Below, one piece after another: positions 42,770 through 56,100 of a DNA stretch of 64,000 nucleotides. The number at the start of each line of letters is the position of its first letter. The stretch's first letter is position 1. The stretch covers positions 24,555,881 through 24,619,880 of the forward strand of contig OX328096.1 in the NCBI GenBank assembly GCA_946811185.2. Reading direction: 5' to 3'. The DNA comes from Hippopus hippopus. Lineage: Eukaryota; Mollusca; Bivalvia; Cardiida; Cardiidae. The notes beneath the pieces were generated by a model. The model searched no databases and was not told the origin of the DNA. It saw only the letters and a list, made by a program, of their open reading frames with translations. A program made the position numbers and the translations under genes.

Positions 42770-42895
42770 TTCAGTGTCTTCCTAAATGTCCAAGGGTATA
42801 ATTTAAATGTCTTCCTAAATTGTGTGTGTGTGCGAGAGAGAGAAAGAAGAAGAGAGGGAAGTGTTTCCTTCATATACCTGGCTCAAGTTAAGGAA

Positions 42896-43034
42896 TTTGC
42901 CTTTGATAGAATAGTACTCATTGTTAGAAAAGGAGAAAATGCTGGTTACCAGTATTTTCTCCTTTTCCCACAATCTTTTCAAGGGCTTTGATCTCAGGGT
43001 CATTAAAACTCTGGATTGTGTGGTAAAGGGTCAA
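42896..43034 (+). mobile_element. Family A MITE, right half
   Basis: TTTGCCTTTGATAGAATAG, hairpin, CTCAGGGTCATTAAAACTC and GTGTGGTAAAGGGTCAA. Another decayed copy overlaps 43040-43275, followed by a family B right part (about 43290-43484). Confidence 0.7.
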
Positions 43035-43289
43035 GTCTGTACCGTATCACTAATTTTTGGACTGGTCCACTTTGCCTCAAGTGATGGACTTGTGTTGAAA
43101 ACATTGTCGCAAAGGAAGAAAATGTTGGTAACCAGCTTTTTCTTGTTTTCCAACAATGTTTTTAAACTTTCTTCCCTGAGGTTGTTTGACTTATCCAAAT
43201 TGAGAACATTGGCAGACTGCATGTTAGATGTATCTCATATGGTTGGCTTTGTCTTTGAAAGTGAAAGACATTGTGAGAAACTTAATTCG

Positions 43290-43484
43290 CACAGGCTGAC
43301 CCAGGTCGAAACTTTTTGTTTTTGGTGAATTTTCTGCTTTTCTGATGACTACTCTACTTCAGGATTCAGCCAGTTGTTAAACGACATTGTTCAAGTTTAT
43401 GAATCCATACTTATGTGATGACTTGCTCGGTACAATGCATCATAGAGATACATTAAGCCCCCTTTTGCTAGAACACTGCTTAAT
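43290..43484 (+). mobile_element. Family B MITE, 5' truncated
   Basis: GCACAGGCTGACCCAGGTCG, TTTTGGTGAATTTTCTGC, ATGACTTGCTCGGTACAATG and AAGCCCCCTTTTGCTAGAAC. Confidence 0.7.
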
Positions 43485-43747
43485 AAGATTTGAATTCAGA
43501 ATAGACCGTAAATGAAAGATCCAAGGTGCTGTGTCATCATAAAATCCAAAAGAGAGACAACTTTCACATATCAAAAACTTTAATGGCATTACAGTGATAA
43601 ATGTAAACAAGCCAATATAGGTATAAAAGACAATAAAATAACAAAAACAATATCAGCACTGGTCAAATCTCACACAGTTTTCCTGGACCCATTTTCATAC
43701 AATTACAGCTTTTAATGTCCTTGCTGTTTATAGCTATTGAAAACATT

Positions 43748-43985
43748 TGAGACATGCCCTGTGAAAAGGGGGATTAATAAACCTCCGTGATCCATTATAC
43801 CAAGCAGGTCATCATACTATCTTGGATCTAAAAATCACTATGACTAACAACCGACTGACAGCTAGACTGGTCCTTTGACATGCAGAAAACTGACCAATAG
43901 CAAAAAGTTTGTGGACTGTGCAGGCTGACCTGGGTCGATACTTTTTGCAGATGCATTAAGCCCCATTTTCATAGAGCCTGGCTTA
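43748..43985 (-). mobile_element. Family B MITE, core half deleted
   Basis: TGAGACATGCCCTGTGAAAA to CATAGAGCCTGGCTTA; only the right arm of the GC palindrome remains (GGACTGTGCAGGCTGACC). Confidence 0.78.
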
Positions 43986-44047
43986 TTTTGAGAAAATAAG
44001 TATTTGCATGCAATGAATGATGCCTTTCTCACAAAGTTTTAACTAGA

Positions 44048-44668
44048 GGCGCTTGAGCGCCTGTATCGCTCCACAGGCCTGATATTTCTATAATGGCGAA
44101 AGGAAGTTTTTAACAATTATCATTCAATCCTGCATTTTAGCTCATTGAAGAAACAATTTGGTAGACAACCACCATAGGAACTTACCTGCAAAACAACAAT
44201 GAAATCCAATGAATAGTTTTAGAGAAGAAATTTTTCAAAGATTTTACTTTATACCATAAAAGGAAAATGAGTCTCCCATAAAAGCCATGTTTTTTGACAG
44301 ATCATTTTTTTTTAAAGGAATTCTGTAAACCTGTATCTAAGGAACATTCCTGCAAAATAATAATGCTATCCAAATAGCGGTTTGGGAGGAGAAGATTTTT
44401 AAAGGTTTTTTACTTTGGTTGCCATGGCAACCAGAATTCTTCATGGAACACAATTATTTGAAGGAATTTGAAAGAGGACCACCAAAGGAACATTCCTGTG
44501 AAATTTGGTAAAAATCCAGTCAATAGTTTCTGAGGAGAAGTTTTTTAAAGAAAAAGTTTACGGACGCACGCACGGACGAACGGACGAACGAACGGACGGA
44601 CGGACGGACGCACGACGGACACAACGCCATGACAATAGCTCGCTGGCCTTCGGCCAGTGGAGCTAAAA
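44048..44668 (+). repeat. Dispersed repeat ending in GCCAGTGGAGCTAAAAA
   Basis: The start AGAGGCGCTTGAGCGCCTGT and the end CTGGCCTTCGGCCAGTGGAG are hairpins. Inside are ~140-bp degenerate units (GGAACATTCCTGCAAAAT) and a (GGAC)n tract at 44567-44622. A sister copy ends at 48548. Confidence 0.7.
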
Positions 44669-44752
44669 ACCAAAAGTTTTCTTTTTTTCAGATACATCTC
44701 CAGTGTGTTTGTTGAAGCATATGAAGCTACTGATGCATCTACACAGACCTTA

Positions 44753-44985
44753 GCTCTTTACATCTACAAGATGAAAAACTTTTGGACTTGTCCATATTGA
44801 AAGTAATTGCAGACAACAACAAAAATAGGACTCAGATGATAAGATTTATCTTCAAAAGGGTAGACAACTGCATGAGAAAAGGAAAAAAAATCCTGTTTAT
44901 CATCATTCTCTCATTTTCCCCAAGTTATTAAAAGCTTTTTTGTTCAGGACTGTTCCAAAACCAGATTGTTTGGAAAAGAGTTTAA
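44753..44985 (+). mobile_element. Family A MITE, old copy
   Basis: TTAGCTCTTTACATCTACAAG, TTTGGACTTGTCCATATTG, diverged hairpin, TGTTTGGAAAAGAGTTT. Confidence 0.65.
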
Positions 44986-44989
44986 CAAA

Positions 44990-46080
44990 GTTAGGTCTTA
45001 AAAACAAGTTCTGATCACATAATAGATTGAAACAAAGAGAAAACCAGCAGCAAATCAAACAAGAGAGGCATTATAGTGCTGTGTTGCTCTCTACTACACA
45101 GTAAGTGAGCCTTATTTGGCACGGGTAGTGACATGTACCAATAAGTCTGTGAACTGTGTCACATCTTATTAGTAAGTAGGTGATCATTTAAATGTAAATA
45201 AGACTGCTGGTCCAAAGTAAAAATATACATGTACATGAAAATCAAAGAAATGGTTACAGAGTTATGTGAAACATTGAATAATAATCATCATTTCTCATTT
45301 CTGCCCCATCATCAACATCATTCTTGAAAACTTAAAATCTCAGAACAAAAAAAAAAATCATCATTGTCATCATCAACCTTAAAAACCCATAAGTCTTTAA
45401 CTCAGAACAAAGTGAGTAATTATTATCATTTGGGGAAATCGCAATTACGACAATCCTTAAGTTCTGACTTATGAACAAGTTAATCATGACCCTAAAATAT
45501 GCTAAAACAACCATTACATTGTTATCCATATTGGGCATTAGCCATCGTGAAACGCAGTCTGGCTTTTTGACGAATCAAGGAATCTTATAGAGGTATATTC
45601 CAGGACCAGTCATGCCAAGTGCTGGTTTTCAAAGATTGTAACAAAGGTCATAGAGAGAAAATAAGCCCCCTATGGCAGTCATAAAAAGGTATCCACTGAG
45701 CAAACAATAACATAATAAATACAAAACAGACCTTGATTATGTACATTATGCATATAATATACAACAATTTAGAAAATATGTAAAGAAATCTATACAACAT
45801 TTAAATGTGTTTAATTATTGAATGAACCAAGTACATGTACTTTCACTTATTTCTATCCATGTCTAGTTTATATCAAAAACAAATAAACACATAACAAAAA
45901 GGATGGACATCAAATACATGTAGGAGAATATAGCAGTTATTAACAATATGCATATATGACACAATAGTTGAGAAAATATGTAAAATATCTATGTAACAAT
46001 TCAATTAGTTTAATAAGTACATCATCCAAAGTATGTACTTTTACTCACTACAATGCATGACTAGTATATTTGAAAAAACA
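44990..46080. other. No gene recognised
   Basis: About 1.1 kb of AT-rich, single-copy-looking sequence with CATCATCA tracts; it could be part of a long 3' UTR of the minus-strand gene that ends at 49741, but nothing shows it. Confidence 0.35.
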
Positions 46081-47150
46081 AGCAATTTCGTTGAAATGAT
46101 ATCCCCTGCCAAAAAAGACCTTTTTTGATACAAACATATTAGAGGTATTGTGTTTTGCATGTACATGTGGTCTTTTTGTAATTGGTCCATGATGAAATTA
46201 TAGATTAAGCCCCCTTTTTCCATGGCACAGCATTTCATTAAATAAAAAACATATAAGAGGTATATGTATTGCATCTACACGTGGTCTTATTGTTATTGGT
46301 CCATAATGAGATTATACATTAAGTCCCCTTTTTCCATAACATGGCATTTCATTTAATGAAAACAAATAATGGAAATATACATAAAGCCCCCTTTTTCCTC
46401 ATGGCATTATATATAGAAAAAAATTGTATTAACAGACTATCCAAAGGAAGACATGCAAGAAGTATCTGTCCGTGTGGACGGACTGGCTAACAGACTGTTA
46501 TTGGTCCATAATGAAATACATTTAGCCCCCTTTTTTCATGACATGGTATTTCATGAAATAAAAACAAATAACTGTTGTCTGTGGTTTATGATAAACAATA
46601 TAAATATGAAGTTTCATAAAATTTTGTCCAGTAGTTAAAGATATGGTCCATAATGGAAAAATACACCAATTCCCCTTTTTCCATGATATGACATTTAATC
46701 AAAAAAGCAAAAAAAACCCCGATATCAGTGGACTATCATCAATTATCATCAAGGATTTTAAGTTAAAGAGATACTGATCCATAATGGAAATATACATGAA
46801 GCCCCCTTTTTCTATGACACCACATTACATCAAAAAAGCAAAAAAAATATCGGGTGACATCATAAGGAACACATGTATGAATTTCTATCAGTTTTCATCA
46901 AGGATTTTAGAAGATATCTGTCTGGAAAGACGGACAAACAGATGGTCATTGGTCCATGATAAAATTATACATTAAACCCCCTTTTTCCATGACATAAGAT
47001 TTCATTAAATAAAAACAAATGATGATTGTGACTTGTGATAAACAATACAAATATGAAGTTTCATATGATTTTGTTCTGTAGTTAAAGAGATATTGGTGTA
47101 TAATGTAAATATACATCAAGCCCCCTTTTTCCATGACACAGCATTAAAAA
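46080..47150 (+). repeat. Tandem repeat, ~150-180-bp units (TTGGTCCATAATGAAAT)
   Basis: At least seven diverged units, each with ATTGGTCCATGATGAAATTA, TACATTAAGCCCCCTTTTTC and CATGACATGGCATTTCATTA. Spacing is variable. Confidence 0.75.
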
Positions 47151-47514
47151 AAAAGAAAAAAAAAGGGTATAAAACTGTGGTGTTGCATGGTAAATCTTGG
47201 TGAAACTTGTTGTACTGCATTTCCTAATGGTGGTTGATAGATGTGACAAGTTCCATGTAAAAACTGTGTAGTTTTCAAGATAAGACTCAAAATATCAAAC
47301 ATTCATTCAACCGCGTAACTCAAAATCGCTCCCAGTTGGCCATTTTGCATCGAATCAAAAAAAGAAAAAAAGCATATCGGCGGAATGGATTATTGTCCAC
47401 ATGTATAAAGTTCCAATGGTATTGGAGATATTCTCCCAGACTGACACAAAGACGGACAACGCTAAAACTATATCCCTCCGCCTATGGCGGGGGATTAAAA
47501 AAAAAAATAGATGT

Positions 47515-48548
47515 GTGTAACAAACAAGACAGCCACGGTGGCCCTGTATCGCTTCACAGCCTAACAAATTGCAGGTGCCATACATATAATTCAAAAGTCA
47601 TCAAACTGTCAGAAATCTGTGCAATAATAGCTCCCTTTTTTCACAAGTCTAACCATTATCAAGTATCATTCATACAAAATACCCATGAAGTATGAACAAA
47701 GATAATTTCAAAAGAAGATTTCCAACAAAAAGGCAAGAATGGCCCTTTATCGCTCAACAAAGAATAATTTGTGACACCCCTTCTCCAACAGCGGGACCAG
47801 TTTTTGGTCATATGGCAATAATTTGAACAACCTTGGAAGAAGTTCCCAATATCATGCGGCATACATTTCAATTCTAGGCAAAATGATTTGGAACAAGAAG
47901 ATTTTCAAATTTTCTCTATAAAAGCCTGTATGAAAGTTGTGACCCCAGGGGTGGGGCCATTTTTGACCAAGGGGCTAAAAGGAACAAAAAGATTTTTTTC
48001 ACACTAAAAGCCATGTAATACTTGTGACCACTGGGGTCTACACTCTCCACAATCTTGGTATAGGCCCGCTAGACAAAGGTACAAGCCAAATTTGGTAGCC
48101 CTACGCTTTGTGGTTTAGAACAAGAAGATTTTTAAAGTTTCCACAGTATAAGCCCATGTAAAACTTGTGACACCTGAGGCTGGGCCAATTTTTAATCCAG
48201 GGCTAAAATTTGGAGAACTTTGGTCTAGGTACATTACATGAAGCTGCATGCCAAATTTGGTAGCCCTAGGACTTATGATTTCTGACAAGCAGTTTTTTTT
48301 TTTTAATTTCAATATTTTTCAGTTATGTTGTCATGGCAACCAGTTTCTACTAGAGTTAAATTCTTTGAAGAGATTCTGAAGGGGACTATGGCAGGATCAT
48401 TTCTGTAAAATTTGGTCAAAATTACATGGGTAATTTCAGAGATGTTTAAATAAAAGGCAATGCACGCACAGACAAACTCGCAGACAGACCCATAACTGAC
48501 ACAGGGCCATGATATAAGCGCTATGGCCTTTAGCCAGTGGAGCTAAAA
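47515..48548 (+). repeat. Dispersed repeat, ~1 kb, same tail as 44048-44668
   Basis: Begins ACAGCCACGGTGGCCCTGTA and ends GCCTTTAGCCAGTGGAGCTA. Units carry CCATGTAAAACTTGTGACCC, TTTTGACCAAGGGGCT and CCAAATTTGGTAGCCCTA. No ORF of note. Confidence 0.7.
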
Positions 48549-48659
48549 ATTATCATCAAATACATGTAAAAGAATACAATAGTTCAAGATGGTTTGGAAG
48601 ACACATAGAACAGCAAACAAATATTGAAAGTAAAAACCCATTCAAAAAGCACTGTTTTA

Positions 48660-49363
48660 ACCCATTACTGACCAACCCTGTGTTTTTACTACCATGAGGT
48701 AAAAGTTCAAGAAATAATTTTGGTGCAAAGAGACAATGCTGGTATCTGGCATTTTCCCGTTTTCCAGCATAGTTTTCTACTCTATCACATATAAAATATT
48801 ATCATGCAATAAAGGGATAACAAACTGATGATCCAGGAAAGCAAAATTGGATATTGAGGTACTAATGGAATGCTTTAATTTACCCCCTACACTTTACCAA
48901 ACAAGAAAAATTTAAGATTGGTCCAACATAGAAAGCATTTCTAGATCATAGAATAAATGTTGCACAAATTCAGATATTTTTCTTTTGACGGGTATAAAAC
49001 ATGGGAAAAGAAGAAAATGCTGGTTACCAGCATTTTCTCCTTTTCCCATAATGTTTTCCACCCTTTCAGAGACAAATCCAATAATTAGAGCCATATTTAC
49101 TAGTGGTCTGTGGTCTGCAAATGCTCTCTATAAAGGAGACCCTATAAATTTGGTGTCTTGTACAGAGTTACCATTTACCACAATATCCAGAGTTTTAACA
49201 ACTGCAAGGAAAAGACCTTTTGAAAACATTGTGGGAAAAAAGAAATATTTTCTTTCCTTTCAAAGTTTGATTTTTACAAACTGAGCAACACTGAATTTAT
49301 CATCTGCACATGCTCTCAATTCGGACCAGTCTACAATCTTGTTGTTTGGTATACAGCTAAAGA
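48660..49363. mobile_element. Three diverged family A copies
   Basis: Reverse fragment 48660-48800 (AACCCATTACTGACCAACCC); composite 48895-49117 with the hairpin GCTGGTTACCAGCATTTTCT; reverse copy 49171-49363 (ACCACAATATCCAGAGTTTT to TTGTTGTTTGGTATACAG). All lie just beyond the stop codon of the minus-strand gene. Confidence 0.6.
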
Positions 49364-49740
49364 ATGCTTTGCACAAACTATCAAAGCTATGGACATGATA
49401 GTTATAAAATACGAGATTTTTAGACTTTTTGCAATACATGAGTAAGTCTATGTGACGTGGCATTACCCACAGGGTTAACTTAGAATATTCAATGCTTGAA
49501 ATCTGTGCACTTATGCTTTTTGTTGACTTCAAGGTTAGAAAAATTGCATTTTTTCCTGCATCCTTGAGAGTTATCTAGCTGCCATAATAGTCAATGAAAA
49601 GCCTTCTCTTGACACAGTTGAATTCTTCTGTTGGACAAATAATCATACAATTATGCAACCAATTCCTGAAAAATCAACAAACATGGCCAGGTCTCATGGC
49701 ATAGTTACAGAATACATGACCTCACTTGCAAGGCTTCAGA

Positions 49741-50112
49741 TTATGTGACTTTGTATTTCTCTTCATGAGCTATGACATCATCATATGATGGTGGAGGGGC
49801 TGGTCCTGTCTCATTGTCTAAAGAGGGAGCAGTAGGTGCTGAGTAGTTTGCTGCATATTGCCCTGCTGTGTATGGATACCCTGTTGCGGTTCCCCTTTCT
49901 CCACTGGACAAGATAGGATATTGTCCTGATGGTGTGGGCTGGACATTTTCACTGCTGACAGAGGTATAAGTGGGTGGGGTATCAGAGTGACTCTGATTTG
50001 AGACAGTAGCATACACAAAGACTGGGGTTGTATTGTGGCCCTCGTCAAGATGCCTTGTAGGTAGTCCTCTACATTCCTCAGCATTCGCTCGGTCATTCAA
50101 AGGGAAGCTTTC
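49741..50112 (-). CDS. Membrane protein exon 6, cytoplasmic tail
   Basis: The acceptor is aaacttcag before 50112; 123 codons and TAA at 49741-49743. Encodes ESFPLNDRANAEEC and a low-complexity Ser/Thr/Pro/Tyr tail with PPTY and PPPSYDDV near the C-terminus, ending EKYKVT. Phase 0 entry. Confidence 0.88.
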   Translation of the reverse strand, partial: ESFPLNDRANAEECRGLPTRHLDEGHNTTPVFVYATVSNQSHSDTPPTYTSVSSENVQPTPSGQYPILSSGERGTATGYPYTAGQYAANYSAPTAPSLDNETGPAPPPSYDDVIAHEEKYKVT

Positions 50113-53100
50113 CTGAAGTTTGAGTCATACTTAAGTTAACATATACTTTACTAAATAAAATGTAATGAAATATTCTGCAATAAACATATTCATGCTTTAA
50201 ACCTTTACCAAACAATCCGGAGTTTTAATGACCCTGAAAAGGAAGGCTTTTGAAAGCATTCTGGGAAAAGGAGAAATTCTGATAACTCACCCTTTCAATG
50301 GAAAATCTCGCTTTTTGAGCCCCAACTACTTGGTCATCTACAATGCTTTCAATTTGGACAAGTCTAAAATTTTGTCTGTGGTGATGAGTTGAATATTACA
50401 AAAACTTAGATATTGTAAATTCAGTGCCTTTATGGCCAAATCATCTCAAACTTTAGACGATATATATCCTGAGCAGAATGACTACACTGAGCCCATGATC
50501 TATATTCAGAATCTACGCAAAGTCCGCCTATTGAAATTGTAATATATGTCAGTGAGACTGAGGGACAACTAAATGAGAGAATGAAGGAACATCTGAGAGA
50601 TGTCCATTTTAAAAAAGACAAACCTATAAACCACAAGTTCTTCAATAAACACATTTCAAGTTCCAACTTATGTTCATAGTCCTAAAACAGGTGTACTCCG
50701 TAAACAAAGTAGAAAGTCAAATACATGAATCAGCATGGACTAAGAAGCTGCAGACAATCTAACTACTTGATTGTAACATCAAGAACCCGTAATTTTCTAT
50801 AGCGTTACTGGTTGTCCGACAAAGCATGAGAACACTGATGTGACATCACAATGTTGATGTCACTTCATAATTACAAAAAAGTCTGGTTGAAATATTACAC
50901 ATCTAACAATGTTCTGAATAGATTTAGTGTTTCAAAACTACTGAAAACCGCAAAAGCTGAAATGTTGAACAGGCAAGGGATTCAATTCATAGTTATTTAT
51001 TCATTCCCTGAGGAATTTACAGGGTCATTGTATTATCCATTTTGAATGGTTTAATTTCTGAGCCACCCAAAAGGGGGTCTTCATGCATCTCTGTGATGCA
51101 TTATACTAAGCAAGTTAACATACAATTATAGATCCATAGAATCCATTACTTCTAACGATCATCTGGATATGGAGGTAGAATGGCCCTTTGACATTCAGAA
51201 ACTTTACCAAAAGCAAAATGTTTCAACCCATGTCAGTCTGCATGGACTGCGCAGGCTAACATGGGTCAATATTTTTTGCAGATGCATTAAGCCCCCTTTT
51301 CACAGAGAATGGCTCATTTTCTTCGTAATGTAATATTCATCCAACATTACCTGTCCTACTCCAGCATTGTTCATATTGGTACCGGTTGTTTCATTGTCAG
51401 AGGGATTCTTCTTCTTATCTCTACAACAACCACAACAGCAACAGAGCAGCACCAGTCCTGCCACACAGCCAACTACAATTCCAAATATCTCCCAGCCAGT
51501 CAGATTTTTACATTCAGAGTGGTCGCCACATGGGTTGTTTTTATTACACTGAATGTCGTCTGGGATACATCGCCCATTTTCACAGAGGTATTCATCACAA
51601 TCTCCTGAAAAAAGAAAACAACAGACCACATGGAGGTTAACTCTTAACCACAAGAACAAAATTTTAGACTGGTCAAAATTGGAAAAGGATTCGCAGAGAA
51701 CAAGTATAACATGGATCAAAAGAGAGAAGCTACTTGTGAAAATATTACCAAAGATACTCCCTCAATGAAATAAATTTCAGTCTTTCATCAAAAAATAAGA
51801 ATATCCTCTATTTCTTTATCCCAAAATGCTCTCTACCCTTTCTCAGACAAACCATATTGAATGTGTTGTCTTTAATTTCAATCAATACAGACAAGTCTAG
51901 AATTCTGTGATCTAGTACAATATTAACATGATACCTACCATTTCTATGGAATACATTAAACGTCATTCTTAATGTTTTATACCCAGTGGAACCCTGAGTA
52001 AACCTCAGTATCAGGTCATTTTCTGAATCAGTCGTGAAAATGGTATTCAAGGGTAGATACCCACAAAATTTTGAACTGTAACCTGCAAAAAACATCAACT
52101 TTCATAAAAATGGTATTTGATTCTTTACTAAATGAAAAAACTTTAGACGTGTCCAAATTGAAAGAATTTGCCATCAACAAAAAATTATTAATTAATATGG
52201 GCCATGCTCTTTCAATAGGGTGTTTAATGCATCTTCATGATGCATCATACCAAACAACTCATCATTTAATTATGGGTGCATAAAATCCATTTTCTCCAAC
52301 AAATGACTGAATCATGGGGTAGATTGGTCCTTTCACATGCAAAAATAGCAATTAGTTTCAATCCAGGTCAAAACATTTTGCACATGCATTAAACCCCTTT
52401 TTCACAGAGTGTGACAGATATCTACTTCAAGAATGCATATGAAACCTTGGTGAAAAAAGGAGAAATTACTTGTTACAAGCATTCTCCTGTAGCTACAATA
52501 TTTTTCCTCCAGGGGATTGATGCAAGACAAAAATGCCACTAGCACAGCCGAAGCTTTTCAACTATTCATTATTTTGTTGTTGAGAGACAATGATTAATTG
52601 ACTGATTGTATGGTGTTTGACACCATTTTCAACATTATTTCAGTTATATTGCAGCAGCCAGGGCACCTATCCATGCTTTCCTGAAATTTTTTTTATCTGG
52701 CAGTACTCCATACAATATTCTTTCCAAGCCACTGACTGCTTTCCCACATAACCATCTTCAAAACAATAGTCAGCATCAAAAGAGGAATGAATCCTGTTGC
52801 AATGACTATCATCAGTCCTTGGAGAGTAATTGGCCAAGCCGGGGATCAAACTAGTGACCCCATACTCTCAAGTCCTGTACACCGATGACTGAGCTACTGG
52901 GGCTCGGCTTTTGTGAGACAAAGATATCTATAAAATTCTTATAATCATACAAATAAAATTTGCGTACCATGTGAAATTTCTCTATTTTGTTTGTCACAAT
53001 GCTTCCTGTGCTCTCTCATCATCATCAGAAGAGCACCAGAAGAACAGTCTGTAGCGAACAGGACTTGAGAAAAGGGGTTACCGGTTCAAATCCCAAACTC

Positions 53101-56100
53101 AGTGATTTTTTTCCCTGATAGTTGATGATAGTTATTGCTGCAGGATTTTTTCCTCATTAACTGCTGAACATTGTTTTGAAGATGGTTATGTGGGAAAGCG
53201 GCCGGTGGCTTCGAAAGTATATTGTGCAAAGTACTGGTAAACTCCTGGCTTCGGAAGAATATTGTGCAAAGTACTGGTAAAAATAAACTCCAGAAAAGCA
53301 TAGGCAGGTGCAATGGCTGCTGCAAATCACTGAAGAAATCTTCAAAATGGCATTAAACACCATACAAAAAGCAAAAAAATCACCATCATCAAGCTCACAA
53401 TCTGTTCATTAGATATAATTTCTCTAATTGTCTGTAACCAAACAATCCCTTGTTTCTATATATCTGTGAAAAAATGTTTCAAAAAACATCATAGGAAAAG
53501 GATCAAATGCTGGTGACAAGTATTTTCTCCTTTTATGTGATGTTTGTACCCATTCATAGACAAATTCCATTATTTGAACCATGTAAAATCTGTTGTCTGC
53601 AAAGCTTTCAATATCGACCAGTCTAAAGTTTTGACATCAAAATTTTACTCAAATGGCAGGAAAAGGTGAAAAGTGTTATACATAAATAAACTGTGATAAA
53701 AATGTACAAAAATAATGATGTGATACATGAAAACCTTTTATTTTACTTGGATCTGATGTTAAGCTTGTATAAATCATGTTGGTCTTAGCCCTTTACCACA
53801 CACAATCCTAACTTTTAACCACCTGAGCAAAAGCCCTTTGGAAAACATTGTGGGAAAAGGAGAAAATGCTGGTAACCAGCATTTTCTTCTTTTCCCACAA
53901 TGTTTTCTACCCTTTCCAAAAGTAATCGAAACTTTTTCATCACATTTATTTTTTGTCTGCAAATGCTCTAAATATGGGATAGCCTAAAATCTTGCCATTT
54001 GGAAAAGACTTAAGCGATCAGCTACCTAGAATCCACTGTAGTTTTGATGTCAATAGTGATACATGTATATAGTAAATATAACATGAACATTACATTACCT
54101 GTGTTTATATCAAAATAAACATCTTTGCTACTTAGTCTGTGTCTTTGCTTTAATTCAACGCAATCATCAGAATTTATATCTACATCTGAAATACAAACAA
54201 ATGTAATCAGTCAAACTTGTGTCTATGTCAATCTTGAGGCAAAACTCTCTTAACAAGAACAGCCAGTCAAGACACGAGCCAAACCTTAATCGATATGACA
54301 CCAAGAATGCAGACAAATGGCTGCCATATACCACATTTCAAAAGACAGTGCATGCAGCTTCTGACTGATTTTGCATACATCTATGTTTGGACAATGTCAC
54401 GAGAAGACTGTTACACGAGATGGTGCATAACATGGGGAAAAAACTTATCTTACTCCCAGATCTGTATTCACCAACCATTCTTAATTTCTTTCTCAGTCAT
54501 TTTTTTTAGCTTTGGAAAGTAACACAACTTATGATTGGCTAAACTATTTGGCTAAGTCAGTCAGAAGTTATCTCACATTCAAATTTAGAAAATTCTTGAG
54601 AATAACCTTTAAACTGTTCCAAAGAATGCTTGGTAAATATGGACCTAATTCTTTACCATGTTCAGTGTATAAAACTGTAATACTGGACCAAGATCTAGGT
54701 TTAACTCTTTACCAAACCAGCAAATCAGGCAACAAATCAAATCAGACTCATACAGTGGAATATGTCTTTGAGCAAGTAGAAAACATTGTTGGAAAGGGAG
54801 AAAATGCTGGTTACCAGAATTTTCTCCTATTCACACAATGTTTTCAAAACTCCTCTTTCTTAGGGTCATTAAAACTCAGGATTGTGTGGTAAAGGGTTAA
54901 TGTCTGATCTAAAAGATGAATAGTAACATTTAATTGGCATACTGTCAGACTTGACTCCATGCATTCAAATGTCCTGATACTATGCGTCCCCTGCTTTATA
55001 ACTTGAGCTAATGCAGATGACAGATAATCCAAGTAGCTTCACTATCAACTTTAACCCTTTACAAACAATTTTAATGACCTGATAAAGAAGGCTTTGAAAA
55101 CATAACATAACAAACAGCCATCTTGGGGCATCAACCATACAGCCAACTGGTGGGGACAATAAATAATGATAATCAATGGATTCACAATTATATCTTGACC
55201 TATCCCTTTACCGTAAAATCCTGTGTTTAACAACCCTGAGTAAAAAGCCTTTTGAAAACACTGAGGGAAAAGGACAAAATACAGGTAATTATCTCCTGCT
55301 AGATGGCATTCTACAAATACACATGTATCAAAACGACAACCGTTACTTTGAATTTCAAAATCAAATATGTTTACTCAATAAAACGCTACCTGGTGCAATT
55401 CATTCAGCTATGATCAGCTAGCATGTAACCTATGCACCGGCCTTTTATTAAAAGAGCCCCTACAGGCTTAGGTAATAGCTTCGATGTAAGCCCTACTTTT
55501 CCCTAGTATATTGGATCGGTGATGCGTCATAGCAGACAGGTCGAATCTTCGAAAAAAAAGACATGTGCAGACAACGAAATACAGGTAACCAGCATTTTTT
55601 CCTTTTCCATTAATATTTTCTACCCTTCCCAAAACAAATTTTGATTTCTGAGTAACATTAATTTTATCGGCTGCAAATGCATTGAATTTTGACTAGTTTC
55701 AAATTTTGTTGTTTGGTTAAGAGCTATGCAACATGCTACCCACCCGTGAACTGAAAGGAAAGCCTATCATAGAGATAGTATCCTGTAACATGCATATCAC
55801 AGCGTGTGTCGCTTCCAATGTTGAATGAACTCTCATACCAGTCTATGTGCACCTCTCCTGCATGGATAGACGTATCAAACATCTTAAACAGGTTGACTTC
55901 CATCTGGCATGGACGATCTACATATACTGAAATAGAATTAAATACAGTAATTGTTGATTCTAAACCCTTTAAAAAAAAAAATTGCCAATTTTAATAACCC
56001 TGAAGAAGACAACATTGGAAAAAGAGAATATGCTGGTAACCAGCATTTTCTGCTTTTCCAACAATTACTCCTACCCTTCTAAAGACAAATTTTAGTCTTT

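Noticed and set aside
43550..49740. Very long 3' UTR of the minus-strand gene
   Set aside because: No convincing minus-strand poly(A) signal could be tied to it and the region is mostly dispersed repeats.
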